Shown here: one piece after another, positions 1 through 10,211 of the stretch
Position numbering within the stretch: the stretch's first letter is position 1
Layout of the letters: the number at the start of each line of letters is the position of its first letter
NCBI GenBank assembly: GCA_030407315.1
Contig: JALQPE010002860.1
Coordinates: forward strand, 1 to 64,000
From: Asparagopsis taxiformis
Taxonomy: Eukaryota; Rhodophyta; Florideophyceae; Bonnemaisoniales; Bonnemaisoniaceae
Length of the DNA: 64,000 nucleotides
Direction of reading: 5' to 3'
Position numbers and translations under genes: made by a program
Notes under the pieces: generated by a model
What the model was told of the DNA's origin: nothing
Seen by the model: the letters and a program-made list of their open reading frames with translations, nothing else
Database searches by the model: none

Positions 1-147
1 AGGAATTTCAGCCTCATTAGAGCCCATGGAAGAAAAACGAAAATTGGACTCTCCATGCAGGGTTGAAGAGGAAACAAATCTACGGTCGAGCCTCGCATAG
101 AACTCACTAGGAGGGGCCCACAGCAGCCGTTTTCAACTGGGCCAGAG

Positions 148-3087
148 ATGCACTGTACAAATGGTCACGGTCCACGGCGTATGGAGGCAATTGTGGAGCA
201 ACACGACGCATCTCCAGAACAAGACATCACTGACAGCCGCCCTTCTGTCAAAGTGAAACTTGCCAGTAAGCCCGGAGCCGCCGGTGCCTATGAAATGACT
301 CGAGTCAGTACTCAGATTAGGCCAAATGTACTTGCAGAAACAGTGGAAGTGGAGCTTCCGGGTAACAATGGAGACGTTCCAATGCCGAGGTCTATCGATA
401 TTTGTAGCCCGCCCGAACTGCTCGACAAAACATCAATTGCAGCATCTTCTTCTGTTGTCGCAAAAAGCCCTAAATCATTTCCATTACTGAACAGAGAGCC
501 CCTGGTGAAGGGAAGCTACATCACCATCAGCGGATCAATTCTTTCCTATTTGGATAAGTGCTTTTCTGAAGGAGTGCATTATGGTGCTTTGAAAACCACT
601 GTATTCAAGAGCAACGACAAAGCGGCAGGGAGGCTATTTCGATTTTCAGCAAGCATTCGGCTGGAGTGCATTGAAAATAGGCGCGCGTCAAAATGCCCCG
701 TCGAGCTTCATGCATTGAGGTCAAAATACGCGTGCGAATGGATTGTGAAACTACCAGTCGCATCCCACACTCACGGCAAGAGCAGAAATTCGAATCCCTC
801 GCAGCGTTATAAGGCAACTTTGCGCACCATCAAAGATCTGGAGCAACGCCTTTGCAAGATTGTAGCGTCCTGCAAAGAGTCTTGTTCCGTCGCAATGGAC
901 ACTAGAGCACCATGTTCGGATGCTATTGTGAACGAGAAACGGGGAAATAAAGGCAGAAAAAGGGAGCTAAACACTATTTCAGATGATTGTGGAGGATTGA
1001 ATTCTGAGGTGAGAAACAGAACCAGCCTTGTTGAAAGTATTGAGGTAGTGCAGAATGCACCTTCGGAATTCATGTCTCACGTAGAATCTGGAGAAGAGCA
1101 GGATCTGGACTCCACTACTGATGGACGCTTTCCTCCTGAAACTATCGATAAGGAAGGGGTACCATTTCAGTCCAATGACCAACGTGAAACTTCAAGGGAG
1201 GAAGCGATACAAACTTTGTCCTCCGACGAACAGAAGAAGACTGGTGAGATTCTTGGAAACGGAATCGACGTCATTTCAGTCCATGAACGCAACACAAACG
1301 ATGGTGAAGATGACAGTGCAGAAATGAAACGAACAGTCTCAATGGCGATGACAAGTGTTGCAAGACAGTTTGACGGTGCAGACAGCAACGGGCTGCTCCA
1401 AGCTTTACGTCACGTTTCTGAAAGTTATGGATATAAGCTTGTCATTCGAAGATCCTTGTACTATGATGAAAATCGCCAATATGTTAATAATGCCACCTTC
1501 ACTTGTAGGCATAACCAAAAGGGTTGTCAGTTCGAATGCCGAATCCGAGGATTTCTGTCTGAAGCCAACTCTGTGAAAGACGAAGTCAATTCGGACAATA
1601 GCACCAGTTCTTCTCCCGGTTATGAGATTCGTCATGTCCTCAATTTTGTACACAACTTCCACAACCACGATCCAGTGATGGCAGTTTCAAAAAATGCAAT
1701 CCCACCCGAAGCTCTACATACAGCTGAGATGATGCGAACTGTGTCATTTATGCGCTGCTGCGGCATCACTCGATACATAGAGGACAAGTACAAGATCTCA
1801 GTACATCGCACACACTTTCGAAATTATCTCTTTTACCGTTTTCGTAATACGCATCCAATCGATCAGGATAGTATGCGTCTCATTCGGAACTTGGTGACTC
1901 TGCAGCAGGAGAATTGCAGAACATATTACACCATTCGTCTCACTCCAGATAATAGACTTCATTCGATTGTTTGGTCTCTTCCTTCTTGGCGCGACATGTA
2001 CGAATTGAATGGCGTACACCCGGGAGTTTCGATTGATTGCAAGTCTGTGTCAAACATATACGGCCTACCGCTTATTGCATTCTCTGGGCGAACCAATGAA
2101 GGGAATGTGTGTTTCTATATGGTGGGCTACTTGCATGACCAAACGGAGGACAGCCTATCGTGGGCAATGAGAGAATTTGATATTATGGCACCTGCCGCCC
2201 CGAATATTGTTTCTCTAGATCAGGACGCGGCAGGTATCAATGCTGCTCAAGTAGTATGGCCTGGCTCATATCTCCTGCTGGATGATTGGCATATCAATCA
2301 GAACCAGCTAAAAAATGTAGCAACTTTCCTCAAGAAACACAGCAATCCCACGCTAGAGCAACGTATAACTGCGGGGTCAGAATGTTTTCCGAGGCATACC
2401 ACCAGCGGAGCAGACTTTGCAGCTGTAATTCCAAAGTGCTACAAGATTATGTGCTCTGATTTACACTTGTTGCGCAGAAGTGCAAGCGAGTCTGTATTTC
2501 TGCAAAGACGTGCCTCGTTTGAGAGAATTTATTTCGACGGAGTAGATCATCCCAGGTGGTACACGACGTTGTATAAAAAACTTTCAGAAATGGTCATACT
2601 CTGCTACAATCGGACCAGATGTGGGTTGCGTTTCTTGTTCCAGGGTACAACACATACCGAGTCTTTCAATTCTGTATACAAAGCAACCATTTTGGACAAA
2701 AATCTACCGCTTGGCGAAGTTCCTACGGAATTGAATCGCGTAACAGAAACCCGTGATGCAGAAAGGGTCAGGAACATCAATAAGGTATCTCAGATGGTGA
2801 GACAACAAATGAAGGGAACTGATCTGTTTAGCACAGCAGAGCAACTGGAACAATTCTTGCTTACTTTCACTAACTACGCCATTTCCATTTTTCTCAAGCT
2901 TAGTTACACCGGATCATCCGAATGGCATATCGCCAAGTATGTGCTTTTCTCACAGAGAATGAAAAATGAAGAAAGGGATCACCCAGAAGCGTGTCCAAAC
3001 CACCCCTCCTACCTCTGCAGCCATGTCAAATTGTTTCTAGAGCATGGAACAGGTACAAATCTAAAAACTGCGAGCGTCAGGATATAG
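148..3087 (+). CDS. MULE-type (Mutator-like) transposase, main part
   Basis: Transposase of a Mutator-like DNA transposon; it would act in the nucleus to cut and join element ends. The first ~400 residues are low-complexity and unrecognised. Around residues 430-510 there is a FAR1/FLYWCH-like zinc region (FTCRHNQKGCQFEC followed by a VHNFHNHD histidine pair). The MULE catalytic core follows: first Asp in GVSIDCKS (~residue 630), second in VSLDQDAAG (~690), and a late Glu in GTTHTESFNS (~835). These fit the DDE triad of the family. The ATG at 148 is the first in frame. The frame ends at TAG 3085-3087, but the same frame stays open afterwards and encodes the SWIM zinc finger expected at the C-terminus, so this is not the natural end. 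No terminal inverted repeats were identified; the left end may lie outside the window. Confidence 0.88.
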   Translation: MHCTNGHGPRRMEAIVEQHDASPEQDITDSRPSVKVKLASKPGAAGAYEMTRVSTQIRPNVLAETVEVELPGNNGDVPMPRSIDICSPPELLDKTSIAASSSVVAKSPKSFPLLNREPLVKGSYITISGSILSYLDKCFSEGVHYGALKTTVFKSNDKAAGRLFRFSASIRLECIENRRASKCPVELHALRSKYACEWIVKLPVASHTHGKSRNSNPSQRYKATLRTIKDLEQRLCKIVASCKESCSVAMDTRAPCSDAIVNEKRGNKGRKRELNTISDDCGGLNSEVRNRTSLVESIEVVQNAPSEFMSHVESGEEQDLDSTTDGRFPPETIDKEGVPFQSNDQRETSREEAIQTLSSDEQKKTGEILGNGIDVISVHERNTNDGEDDSAEMKRTVSMAMTSVARQFDGADSNGLLQALRHVSESYGYKLVIRRSLYYDENRQYVNNATFTCRHNQKGCQFECRIRGFLSEANSVKDEVNSDNSTSSSPGYEIRHVLNFVHNFHNHDPVMAVSKNAIPPEALHTAEMMRTVSFMRCCGITRYIEDKYKISVHRTHFRNYLFYRFRNTHPIDQDSMRLIRNLVTLQQENCRTYYTIRLTPDNRLHSIVWSLPSWRDMYELNGVHPGVSIDCKSVSNIYGLPLIAFSGRTNEGNVCFYMVGYLHDQTEDSLSWAMREFDIMAPAAPNIVSLDQDAAGINAAQVVWPGSYLLLDDWHINQNQLKNVATFLKKHSNPTLEQRITAGSECFPRHTTSGADFAAVIPKCYKIMCSDLHLLRRSASESVFLQRRASFERIYFDGVDHPRWYTTLYKKLSEMVILCYNRTRCGLRFLFQGTTHTESFNSVYKATILDKNLPLGEVPTELNRVTETRDAERVRNINKVSQMVRQQMKGTDLFSTAEQLEQFLLTFTNYAISIFLKLSYTGSSEWHIAKYVLFSQRMKNEERDHPEACPNHPSYLCSHVKLFLEHGTGTNLKTASVRI

Positions 3088-3828
3088 AAAGGTGAAATTT
3101 ATGGTGAAAAAGAGTGTCAAGTAGGAATAACTGCTTCCTGCTCCTGTTCATTTCATAAAACGTCAGGTATGCCTTGCCGCCACATCACAAAAGTTGTGTT
3201 CCAATACGCAGACTATACAAAAACAAACCCTATCATCAAAGAACATTTGGAGACAAATGAAACACTGTTGCTCAGTTCTTTGTTCCACCCGTATTGGAGA
3301 CGAAACAGAACATACTGGAGAGATGAGCTAATCCGATTGCGCTTCAGTAAACCAACAGATTACCTGGGGGCTACCGCCGACATTGCGGTTAATGAAGGGA
3401 ATGTATGTGACGAACTGAATGGAGTGTCTGATGACTCCTACAGGAAGAGAAAAATTGATGAAGACGTCAGATACAGCAATTACAAAGCTGTGTTTGACCA
3501 AATATTCCGCCGAGCTGCACTCCAGGGACCGCATGCCTCTGCTGTGTTTAAGTCGACATTGGATTTTCTGCTAGCACAGTCTTTTCGTGGTGATCCGCCA
3601 GGTTCAGCGTTGAACATAGATCGTCCTCTAAACGTTGAAAATCGTCCACGTATAGATATAGTTCGGAGCGAAGGGAACAACGTCACCATAAGTGGTGACA
3701 TTGGTAATCCTGCAGTAGGAGCGACTGGAAATCGAGGTTCAAAGAAGAGGAAGAGGTCTATTCTGGAGCGCACTGGTCGGAAGTCGTTTCGTGCCGCGCG
3801 TGGACGCTTGTCATCAGGTCTGAAGTGA
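3088..3828 (+). CDS. C-terminal part of the MULE transposase (SWIM zinc finger), after an in-frame TAG
   Basis: Continues in the same frame as the upstream transposase with no further stop for 246 codons. The first residues contain CSCSFHKTSGMPCRH, which matches the CxC...CxH SWIM zinc finger that closes FAR1/MULE transposases. The signature starts before the first ATG here (3169), so the segment is best read as the broken-off end of the upstream protein, not an independent gene. The tail is basic (GSKKRKRS, a nuclear-localisation type cluster). The TAG may be a nonsense mutation, a readthrough site, or lie in a small intron; a 60-nt GT-AG interval at 3053-3112 would keep the frame. Confidence 0.75.
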   Translation, partial: KGEIYGEKECQVGITASCSCSFHKTSGMPCRHITKVVFQYADYTKTNPIIKEHLETNETLLLSSLFHPYWRRNRTYWRDELIRLRFSKPTDYLGATADIAVNEGNVCDELNGVSDDSYRKRKIDEDVRYSNYKAVFDQIFRRAALQGPHASAVFKSTLDFLLAQSFRGDPPGSALNIDRPLNVENRPRIDIVRSEGNNVTISGDIGNPAVGATGNRGSKKRKRSILERTGRKSFRAARGRLSSGLK

Positions 3829-3847
3829 GAGATAAGGTTCAAGTTTC

Positions 3848-3853
3848 AATAAA
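3848..3853 (+). promoter_or_regulatory. AATAAA polyadenylation signal after the transposase
   Basis: AATAAA begins 20 nt after the stop codon of the SWIM segment, the usual position for a eukaryotic 3'-end signal. It supports the idea that the transposase transcript extends through the TAG to this point. Confidence 0.45.
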
Positions 3854-5012
3854 GAAAGCAGTCGCTTGATCCTTAACATTTACAACTCATAGTAAATCCC
3901 CAACTTATTCCATAACCTCCTGTGGAACTCAATTCCATTCAAAACTGTAGTCTTACCGAATGCACATATCCCATCATGCTGAAGCCAGAGTAAAAGCCGG
4001 ACGAAGTGTTTCCATCTAAACAGAACGTAAATAATGGTACGTTACCTCATATGTTTACCTTCGAGAACCCACTGATTGTACCATGATGGAATCTGGTTGG
4101 GAATTTGTTAATCCGGCATGGAAGAAGAGAATGACATTTCGGGAATTTTTTCTGCACATAGAGATCTTTGTTGATTTCTGGTGTGCATGTGACGTTCGTA
4201 AGGCAGAAAAAGATAGTCAGCAGTTTTAGCTGCAGCCGTTTTCATGCTGAAATCGTGTAATGCTAGAACAGAATTCCTAGCAAGAATACACACGTTGCTG
4301 ACATTATTCCTAAGAAAGAAGAGTCGGTACGGAGAGCAAAAGAGGAACTGCGCGGATTTTCGTCAAATTCATAGAACCAATTGTGAAGTAGAAGGTGTGA
4401 AGTTCTAACCAAATACACATTAAAGGGAGTGAACCAGAGGGGGATGAAATTTGAAATATTGACATCTGGCTTGGCTCGAAACTTCTGAACAAGAATTGTT
4501 CGATAGCCAGAATGGAAATTATGATGAACTGTTCATTCAAAATGTCAGTAGAAATGACGGAAAGTGAAGCGATGGTTGGTGGAATCGGAACACGTACGCG
4601 GTATGAGGGACAGTGAATTTCTGCAGAGCGGACTGTGTGAATGGAGCGATCGTAAACGTGCGAGATAGATAGCAGTGGTATCGTCGAAATGGTAGGTGGC
4701 AGTGGTGGAGAGACAGCCGGTGGTGTCTCAGGGTAATGATGACAGTGGTCTCGCGAGCTGTGGACCACCTGCGGGGCGGTCCTAGTTTTGCGACGCCCGT
4801 GCTCTGGTGATTTGGATTTGTCCGCCCTTCAGATTTGGCGGCGGTGAAAAGAAATTTTAGTTTAGAACTTTTATATTTGAAAAAGGAAATTTGGTTGGAA
4901 CATTACTTCTGAAACTTTTGGAAAGTGAAAAAGGTGAAAGCTACACGGTCACGCTTGCGCGATGGATTAGTCACACAAACTGGTCGGCGACCCGACCCCT
5001 CCCAGACGGGCT
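3854..5012. other. Gap between the MULE and copia-1, no gene recognised
   Basis: A reverse-strand open frame at 4310-4768 is low-complexity (Pro/Ser/Ile-rich), has no homologue I recognise and no context. I see no RNA gene and could not identify a right-hand terminal inverted repeat of the MULE. Confidence 0.5.
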
Positions 5013-5017
5013 GAAAT

Positions 5018-5149
5018 TGTCGGATGATCATACAACTATTACACCTTTTACGCATTACAGTACACACTTAGAACAGTATTTAAGCTCGGCGACGACGCCA
5101 TTCGCATGAACTAAAGATGTATCGATCTCATTCATCCTCATGATCAACA
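5018..5149 (+). repeat. copia-1 5' LTR (132 bp)
   Basis: Begins TGTCGGATGATC and ends GATCAACA, with TG...CA ends. Preceded by target duplication gaaat and followed directly by the primer-binding site. It contains a TATA-like TATTTAAG at about 5079-5086, a likely promoter for the genomic RNA. Confidence 0.93.
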
Positions 5150-5167
5150 GGTTATGAGCCCAGACGC
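5150..5167 (+). promoter_or_regulatory. copia-1 primer-binding site (initiator tRNA-Met anticodon region)
   Basis: GGTTATGAGCCCAGACGC follows the LTR with no spacer. It is complementary to an anticodon-arm sequence of the form GGGCTCATAACC, which contains the CAT anticodon of a methionine tRNA, not to a tRNA 3' CCA end. This is the half-tRNA priming arrangement known from Drosophila copia. copia-2 has the same site. Confidence 0.7.
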
Positions 5168-5388
5168 TGACTAGCCCCACAACTATTCCCCTCCCACCCA
5201 TCTCCAAAACGCGGCGACACCTTACCGACACCATACCGATCCCAACCAACCCCACCGCACGCGACATTCGTCGCCAACGATATTCTCAGCAAAGACAACG
5301 ACAGCTCGAACTCCAATCTCTTTCCTCTGAACAATCAGGCCAACACCTTATCGAATCCCCAATTTCCCTTCGCCCCAAACCATTCTCC

Positions 5389-8300
5389 ATGTCTCATCCT
5401 ACCAACTCATCAACAACAAAACAAATTCCCGATTTCCATGTCCCCGTCCTTACCCGAACCAACCTCATACAATGGTGCCACACCATAGACAACCACGCCA
5501 CACTACACGATCTAACCAATTATGTCACAGGTCCCATGCCCACTGCTCCCACAGACCCACAGGAACGACAAGATCACAAGCGAAAAATGGCACTAGCCAG
5601 CCTCTTGGTATTACCAAACATATCACAAGACATCATCTCCACTTTGAGTCCCACAATACTCAACAGTCCCACCCCCACCCTATACAACCACATCAAGGAC
5701 AAACTATCCACAGTACCACCACAACAATCAGAAGCCAGTCTTCGAAGGAGAGCGGAACAACTTAAACACAACGCAGCGGACAACATACAGACATACATAG
5801 ACCGACACTCAGAGCTCCGCAACATTATGCTACAATCGGCTTTCCCTAACATTGACGACGAGCAAACAACCGTCCAATTCGTTCTCAACGGGTTGTATCA
5901 CATCCCACAGTGGGCACCGCTACTACAGAATCTGGCAAACTTTCACAACTTCCATGAAGGCAGAAGACCCAGCCTAGACCTAGTCTTCAGTATGCTCCTT
6001 GAACATGAGCAAGCAAGCCCATCCCTCCCTATTCCAGAACGCCCATCTATCCCATCACCAACCCCAATCCACCTCCACAGTCCCTCTCAACCTCCTCTTA
6101 CACCAATGCCTCACCCATATCATCAAACCATGTACCGCCAACCAGTTCGCAACTACCCACCACCATACAAATTCCGAAATCCAGGCACACCTACTCCAAT
6201 CAATATCAACAACCCCATCCCACCTCCTCCAGGTCATCAAGGCACATGGTGCACTCTACATGGCTCTCCAACACACAGAACCGAGCATTGCATCACAAGA
6301 CAAAAATTACTGAGACAACAATATGCTCCATTAGGAATTCGTCACAGAGCTCAAGCAACACTCACCGCACCACACTACCCATACCCGCCATTCCCAATAG
6401 CCCCAGATACAAGTCAGAATCACCCCACTGAGCATCCACCATCCCCACCTGAGATCTACCAACTACCTCAGACACCTCAACCATCTATACCCCAGCACTC
6501 ACCATCAGAGACTCATTCCTCAAGCACAATAAATACTCCATCTTCCTCGTCCTATATCTTAGACTCTGGCGCGACTCCTACACACCTTCAACATGCTCAA
6601 GAAACAATGCACTCACTACACACACACACATTGACTGCTTCCGGACAGCTAGAACCCATCACCCACAGTGGACCGGCGACTATACCACTGACCAACAATA
6701 CATCACTCGATGTCAACTACGCAGTCACGATGCCCAATGCGGAATTCAACTTGGTATCAGTCAGCCAAGTCGCGGACACACACGATGTCCTCTTCCAACA
6801 AAACGCAGCCTACATTACTCAAAAACAGCCACCCCCTCCTGATAATATCACAATTGCCAAAGCTACCAAACAAAACAACCTTTATGTGTTGCCGACAAGA
6901 GGACACAAACGGAAACGTAATTCGCCCGTGAAACATACCCAAAAAGTACAACCGATGATGCGAACATGCTTTGGAGCACGCACACAGCCCCCAACTAACA
7001 CTGGAACCACGAACAAGACCACACACCAAAACATCCCCAAAGCGTCCACAACAAACACAACGATAGATTACATCAAGAAACCAACGCCCGCCTACCATCC
7101 AGGCACCACCACTCCAAAACCATTCCAGCTAGGCAAAAGAAAAATTCTGCGCACAGAACACACAAAAGCGCATCAACCACCATCAGAACAACGACCACCC
7201 ATCAAAAAACAGCAGCCCACCCGAGTTGCAATCCCAGGCTACAACACAACAATCAATCGATCCACACAAAAACCAATACATCAAGAAAATCCCCAACAAA
7301 TTATACGCACTCAACGCATCATCCAGCCAAAACAGAAATCACAATCACCATCGACGAACCACCAGAAAATACAAACACTGATCACGCCACATAACACCAT
7401 ATCAGACCAAATCCGAAATCTCCCTCCAAACACAAAACACATTGAACCATACATACGAAACTATCATAACTGGCACATTCGCCTCGGCCACTTACACCCG
7501 ACACGAATCCACCAGCTTGCCAAACAAGACCTTGTCGAAGGACTGCCACTCACCCTGAAACAACCCCCTCCCAAAATCACATGCACAGGATGTGCGCTCG
7601 GAAAACAAACTACAGCGCCATTCCACAGCAAGCAACGAAATGCCCCGCTGTGTGCACACCTTCACACAGATGTTTGCGGTCCCTTCCCCACACCATCTAT
7701 ACGCCAACACAGATATTTTGCAACGTTTCTCGATGAACACAGCAGATTTCTACATATCAAATTAGCACCTAAAAAGAACCAGGCAGCAGCACACATACAA
7801 CAACACATATCATGGTTACACACCACAACACCACATCGCGTAACAGACATCACGATGGACAACGCAAAAGAGTATACAACCAAGGAACTAACTCAGTTCT
7901 ATGAAGCCGAACACATACGAACACACCCAACCATCCCATACACACCACAAGAGAATTCATTGGCTGAAAGGGTGAACAGGACACTCACAGACACTGTCCA
8001 AGCCATGTTGTTCACCTCCCAACTCCCAGAATGCCTCTGGGATTATGCACTTCAGGCGGCAGTTGATCATCATAACCATGCACCTCATTCTGCACATGGC
8101 CTACCACCAATTACACTATGGACAGGACAGACACCTAATATCTCCACTTTCCTCCCATTTGGACAGTACGGCTACGTCACCAATAGGAAACCCGGCAATA
8201 AGATGCAACCGAAAGCTACCATCATGAGATATATAGGCCGTATCGACACTCGACACTATCAGGTATATGATCCTGCCACAAACGCAATATCGAGCTGCCG

Positions 8301-10059
8301 CACACCCGATTTCAGGATATATGAACCCCACAAAGATCCAATCGCGACAACACAACATTCGCAAATTGAACACCGAGCCCACCAAACCACCATGATCACA
8401 CCTCCAATACCAATCACCTCACCGAAAACACTAAGTGAAGCGCGGAATGCACCAGATGCAATCGAATGGGAACGCTCCTGGAACCATGAACTCGATACCC
8501 TGGAAGCACGGGGTACCATCACATACATACCTAAACAACAAGTACCTCCCGGCACCAAACTCATACCGGTCAAAATCATTCTCAAGACGAAAACAGATTC
8601 TAATGGAATACCAATATCACGCAAAACAAGATGCAACCTCCGCGGCGATTTACAGCGCCCACACGAACATTTTGACCCAGACTCCATATCGTCGCCAGTT
8701 GCAGACCGTGACGCGATAAGACGATCACTGGCATTGGCCGCAGCACATGGGTATGAGGCCTCCCATTGGGACCTCGAATCAGCATTCCTCCATGAATCCT
8801 TCGATGACGAAACTGACCCCAACAAATTCCTGTACATCCATCAACCGATACGATTTGACGGTACCCTCAAGTATCCTGGTATGATAGGCAAGCTAACGGG
8901 CAATATGTATGGCTCCCGGCAAGCATGCAAAATATTCACAACCGGACTAAGCGAACATCTTAAACTACAACAATTCACAAGACTCACAAGTGAGAGCTGC
9001 ACCTATCATCTCACTGACCCCAAAGATACAACCCAGTTTGTCTACTTTGTAGTCACTGTGGATGATTTTCTGGTTATTACAAACAACCCGCAACTACGAG
9101 ACAAAGCCAAGAACCACATTCAAACCAAATACAATTTAAAAGACTTGGGGCCGGTGACACACATCTTAGGATGGAAGGTGGACAGAGATGTCACAGGGAT
9201 ACTAATATCACAACCTTCCTACATTACAAGCCTGCTCAAGAAATACAAGCTAACAGATGCCAAAACGGCGACCTCTCCAATTGCATCGGAACTGCTCACA
9301 CCGGACTCAGAACATTCAAAACCCCTCGACACATCGAAGCACAACTACCACGCACTCATTGGCAGTATAAGATATCTGGCAGACTCCACCAGGCCAGATA
9401 TATCTTTCATCACAGGATATCTAGGCCGATTCTCCCAAGAACCCACGACACACCACTGGAAGTCTGCCCTCCAGGTACTGCGCTACCTTAAAGCAACTAT
9501 AAAAACGGGCATACATTACAAAGTTGGACTCACAGAAACCCTCCAATCGCATTCAGATAGCGACTATGCTGCATGCACAGAAACAAGAAGATCAACATCC
9601 GGAACCTACATCACATACAATACAGCACCGATTGCATGGCAATCTAAGAGGCAGAGATTCATAGCCACCAGTACTTGGGCGGCAGAGTATGTCGCAGCAT
9701 TCCACACTGCGCAACACACCTTTTGTCTCCGCAACCTCCTAAATGACCTCCGACACCCAGAATCCAAACCAACAAAACTATACATGGACAACACCGGAGC
9801 TATAACCACAGCTAACACGTCGCATCCCACACCCAAATCTAAACATATTGATATCAAATATCACTATCTGAAGGAACTCATCAACCGCCAAATGATACAA
9901 ATTGAGTACATTCCGACGAACAAAAACAACGCAGATATAATGACCAAAGCCTTCAAACCAGCACAGTTCCAACAAAAACTCCAATTACTACAGCTCTCGC
10001 AGTCTGCGGCGTGCGGCGACTGTCGGATGATCAAAACATCTCCACCCCGCAGCCTGTGA
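5389..10059 (+). CDS. Ty1/copia Gag-Pol polyprotein (copia-1)
   Basis: One unbroken 1556-residue polyprotein. Order: Gag (1-~280); a CHHC-type knuckle WCTLHGSPTHRTEHC (~285-300); aspartic protease YILDSGAT (~387); integrase with the HHCC zinc region (LGHLHP...CTGCALGK, ~695-740) and DDE core (HTDVCGP, MDNAKEY, PQENSLAERVNR); reverse transcriptase with WDLESAFLH and the catalytic VTVDDFL (~1220); RNase H with HSDSDYAA, MDNTGAI and HIDIKYH. Integrase before RT is the copia order. The final codons were altered by the nested insertion: the present stop TGA lies in the LTR of copia-2 (TGTGAAAC). Without it the frame would run eight more codons to a TGA inside the copia-1 LTR. All catalytic motifs look intact. 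Confidence 0.95.
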   Translation: MSHPTNSSTTKQIPDFHVPVLTRTNLIQWCHTIDNHATLHDLTNYVTGPMPTAPTDPQERQDHKRKMALASLLVLPNISQDIISTLSPTILNSPTPTLYNHIKDKLSTVPPQQSEASLRRRAEQLKHNAADNIQTYIDRHSELRNIMLQSAFPNIDDEQTTVQFVLNGLYHIPQWAPLLQNLANFHNFHEGRRPSLDLVFSMLLEHEQASPSLPIPERPSIPSPTPIHLHSPSQPPLTPMPHPYHQTMYRQPVRNYPPPYKFRNPGTPTPININNPIPPPPGHQGTWCTLHGSPTHRTEHCITRQKLLRQQYAPLGIRHRAQATLTAPHYPYPPFPIAPDTSQNHPTEHPPSPPEIYQLPQTPQPSIPQHSPSETHSSSTINTPSSSSYILDSGATPTHLQHAQETMHSLHTHTLTASGQLEPITHSGPATIPLTNNTSLDVNYAVTMPNAEFNLVSVSQVADTHDVLFQQNAAYITQKQPPPPDNITIAKATKQNNLYVLPTRGHKRKRNSPVKHTQKVQPMMRTCFGARTQPPTNTGTTNKTTHQNIPKASTTNTTIDYIKKPTPAYHPGTTTPKPFQLGKRKILRTEHTKAHQPPSEQRPPIKKQQPTRVAIPGYNTTINRSTQKPIHQENPQQIIRTQRIIQPKQKSQSPSTNHQKIQTLITPHNTISDQIRNLPPNTKHIEPYIRNYHNWHIRLGHLHPTRIHQLAKQDLVEGLPLTLKQPPPKITCTGCALGKQTTAPFHSKQRNAPLCAHLHTDVCGPFPTPSIRQHRYFATFLDEHSRFLHIKLAPKKNQAAAHIQQHISWLHTTTPHRVTDITMDNAKEYTTKELTQFYEAEHIRTHPTIPYTPQENSLAERVNRTLTDTVQAMLFTSQLPECLWDYALQAAVDHHNHAPHSAHGLPPITLWTGQTPNISTFLPFGQYGYVTNRKPGNKMQPKATIMRYIGRIDTRHYQVYDPATNAISSCRTPDFRIYEPHKDPIATTQHSQIEHRAHQTTMITPPIPITSPKTLSEARNAPDAIEWERSWNHELDTLEARGTITYIPKQQVPPGTKLIPVKIILKTKTDSNGIPISRKTRCNLRGDLQRPHEHFDPDSISSPVADRDAIRRSLALAAAHGYEASHWDLESAFLHESFDDETDPNKFLYIHQPIRFDGTLKYPGMIGKLTGNMYGSRQACKIFTTGLSEHLKLQQFTRLTSESCTYHLTDPKDTTQFVYFVVTVDDFLVITNNPQLRDKAKNHIQTKYNLKDLGPVTHILGWKVDRDVTGILISQPSYITSLLKKYKLTDAKTATSPIASELLTPDSEHSKPLDTSKHNYHALIGSIRYLADSTRPDISFITGYLGRFSQEPTTHHWKSALQVLRYLKATIKTGIHYKVGLTETLQSHSDSDYAACTETRRSTSGTYITYNTAPIAWQSKRQRFIATSTWAAEYVAAFHTAQHTFCLRNLLNDLRHPESKPTKLYMDNTGAITTANTSHPTPKSKHIDIKYHYLKELINRQMIQIEYIPTNKNNADIMTKAFKPAQFQQKLQLLQLSQSAACGDCRMIKTSPPRSL
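10021..10054 (+). repeat. Start of the extended copia-1 3' LTR, interrupted by copia-2
   Basis: Begins with the same 13 bases as the LTR (TGTCGGATGATCA), then 21 bases of other sequence, then the copia-2 insertion. On the far side, 14930-14945 completes the segment and the 132-bp LTR core follows. Without copia-2 the 3' LTR would be 182 bp, 50 bp longer than the 5' LTR, with the extra unit flanked by the 13-bp direct repeat. It also encodes the last residues of the polyprotein. Confidence 0.75.
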
Positions 10060-10211
10060 AACAAACGTGGTTGCTTGACCGTTTATTCCTCCCCGAGATC
10101 GTCGGCGGAGGTTTATCTATGTGTTGTGATGACTGTAAGTACTGTAAATGTGTAAGTTATTCGGAAAGGCTGGATGTAGTCACAGCGCGGAAAAAGAGAA
10201 GTTATTCGTCA
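10055..10211 (-). repeat. copia-2 3' LTR (157 bp)
   Basis: Reads TGACGAATAACTT... on the reverse strand and ends GTTTCACA at 10055. It is 45 bp longer than the 5' LTR: the extra unit lies between two copies of CGAATAACTT close to the LTR start. Removing one repeat plus the unit gives exactly the 5' LTR. Its first three bases (TGA) are the stop codon of the polyprotein. Confidence 0.85.

Noticed and set aside
4310..4768. 152-codon reverse-strand frame
   Set aside because: Low-complexity, no homologue or context; likely chance.
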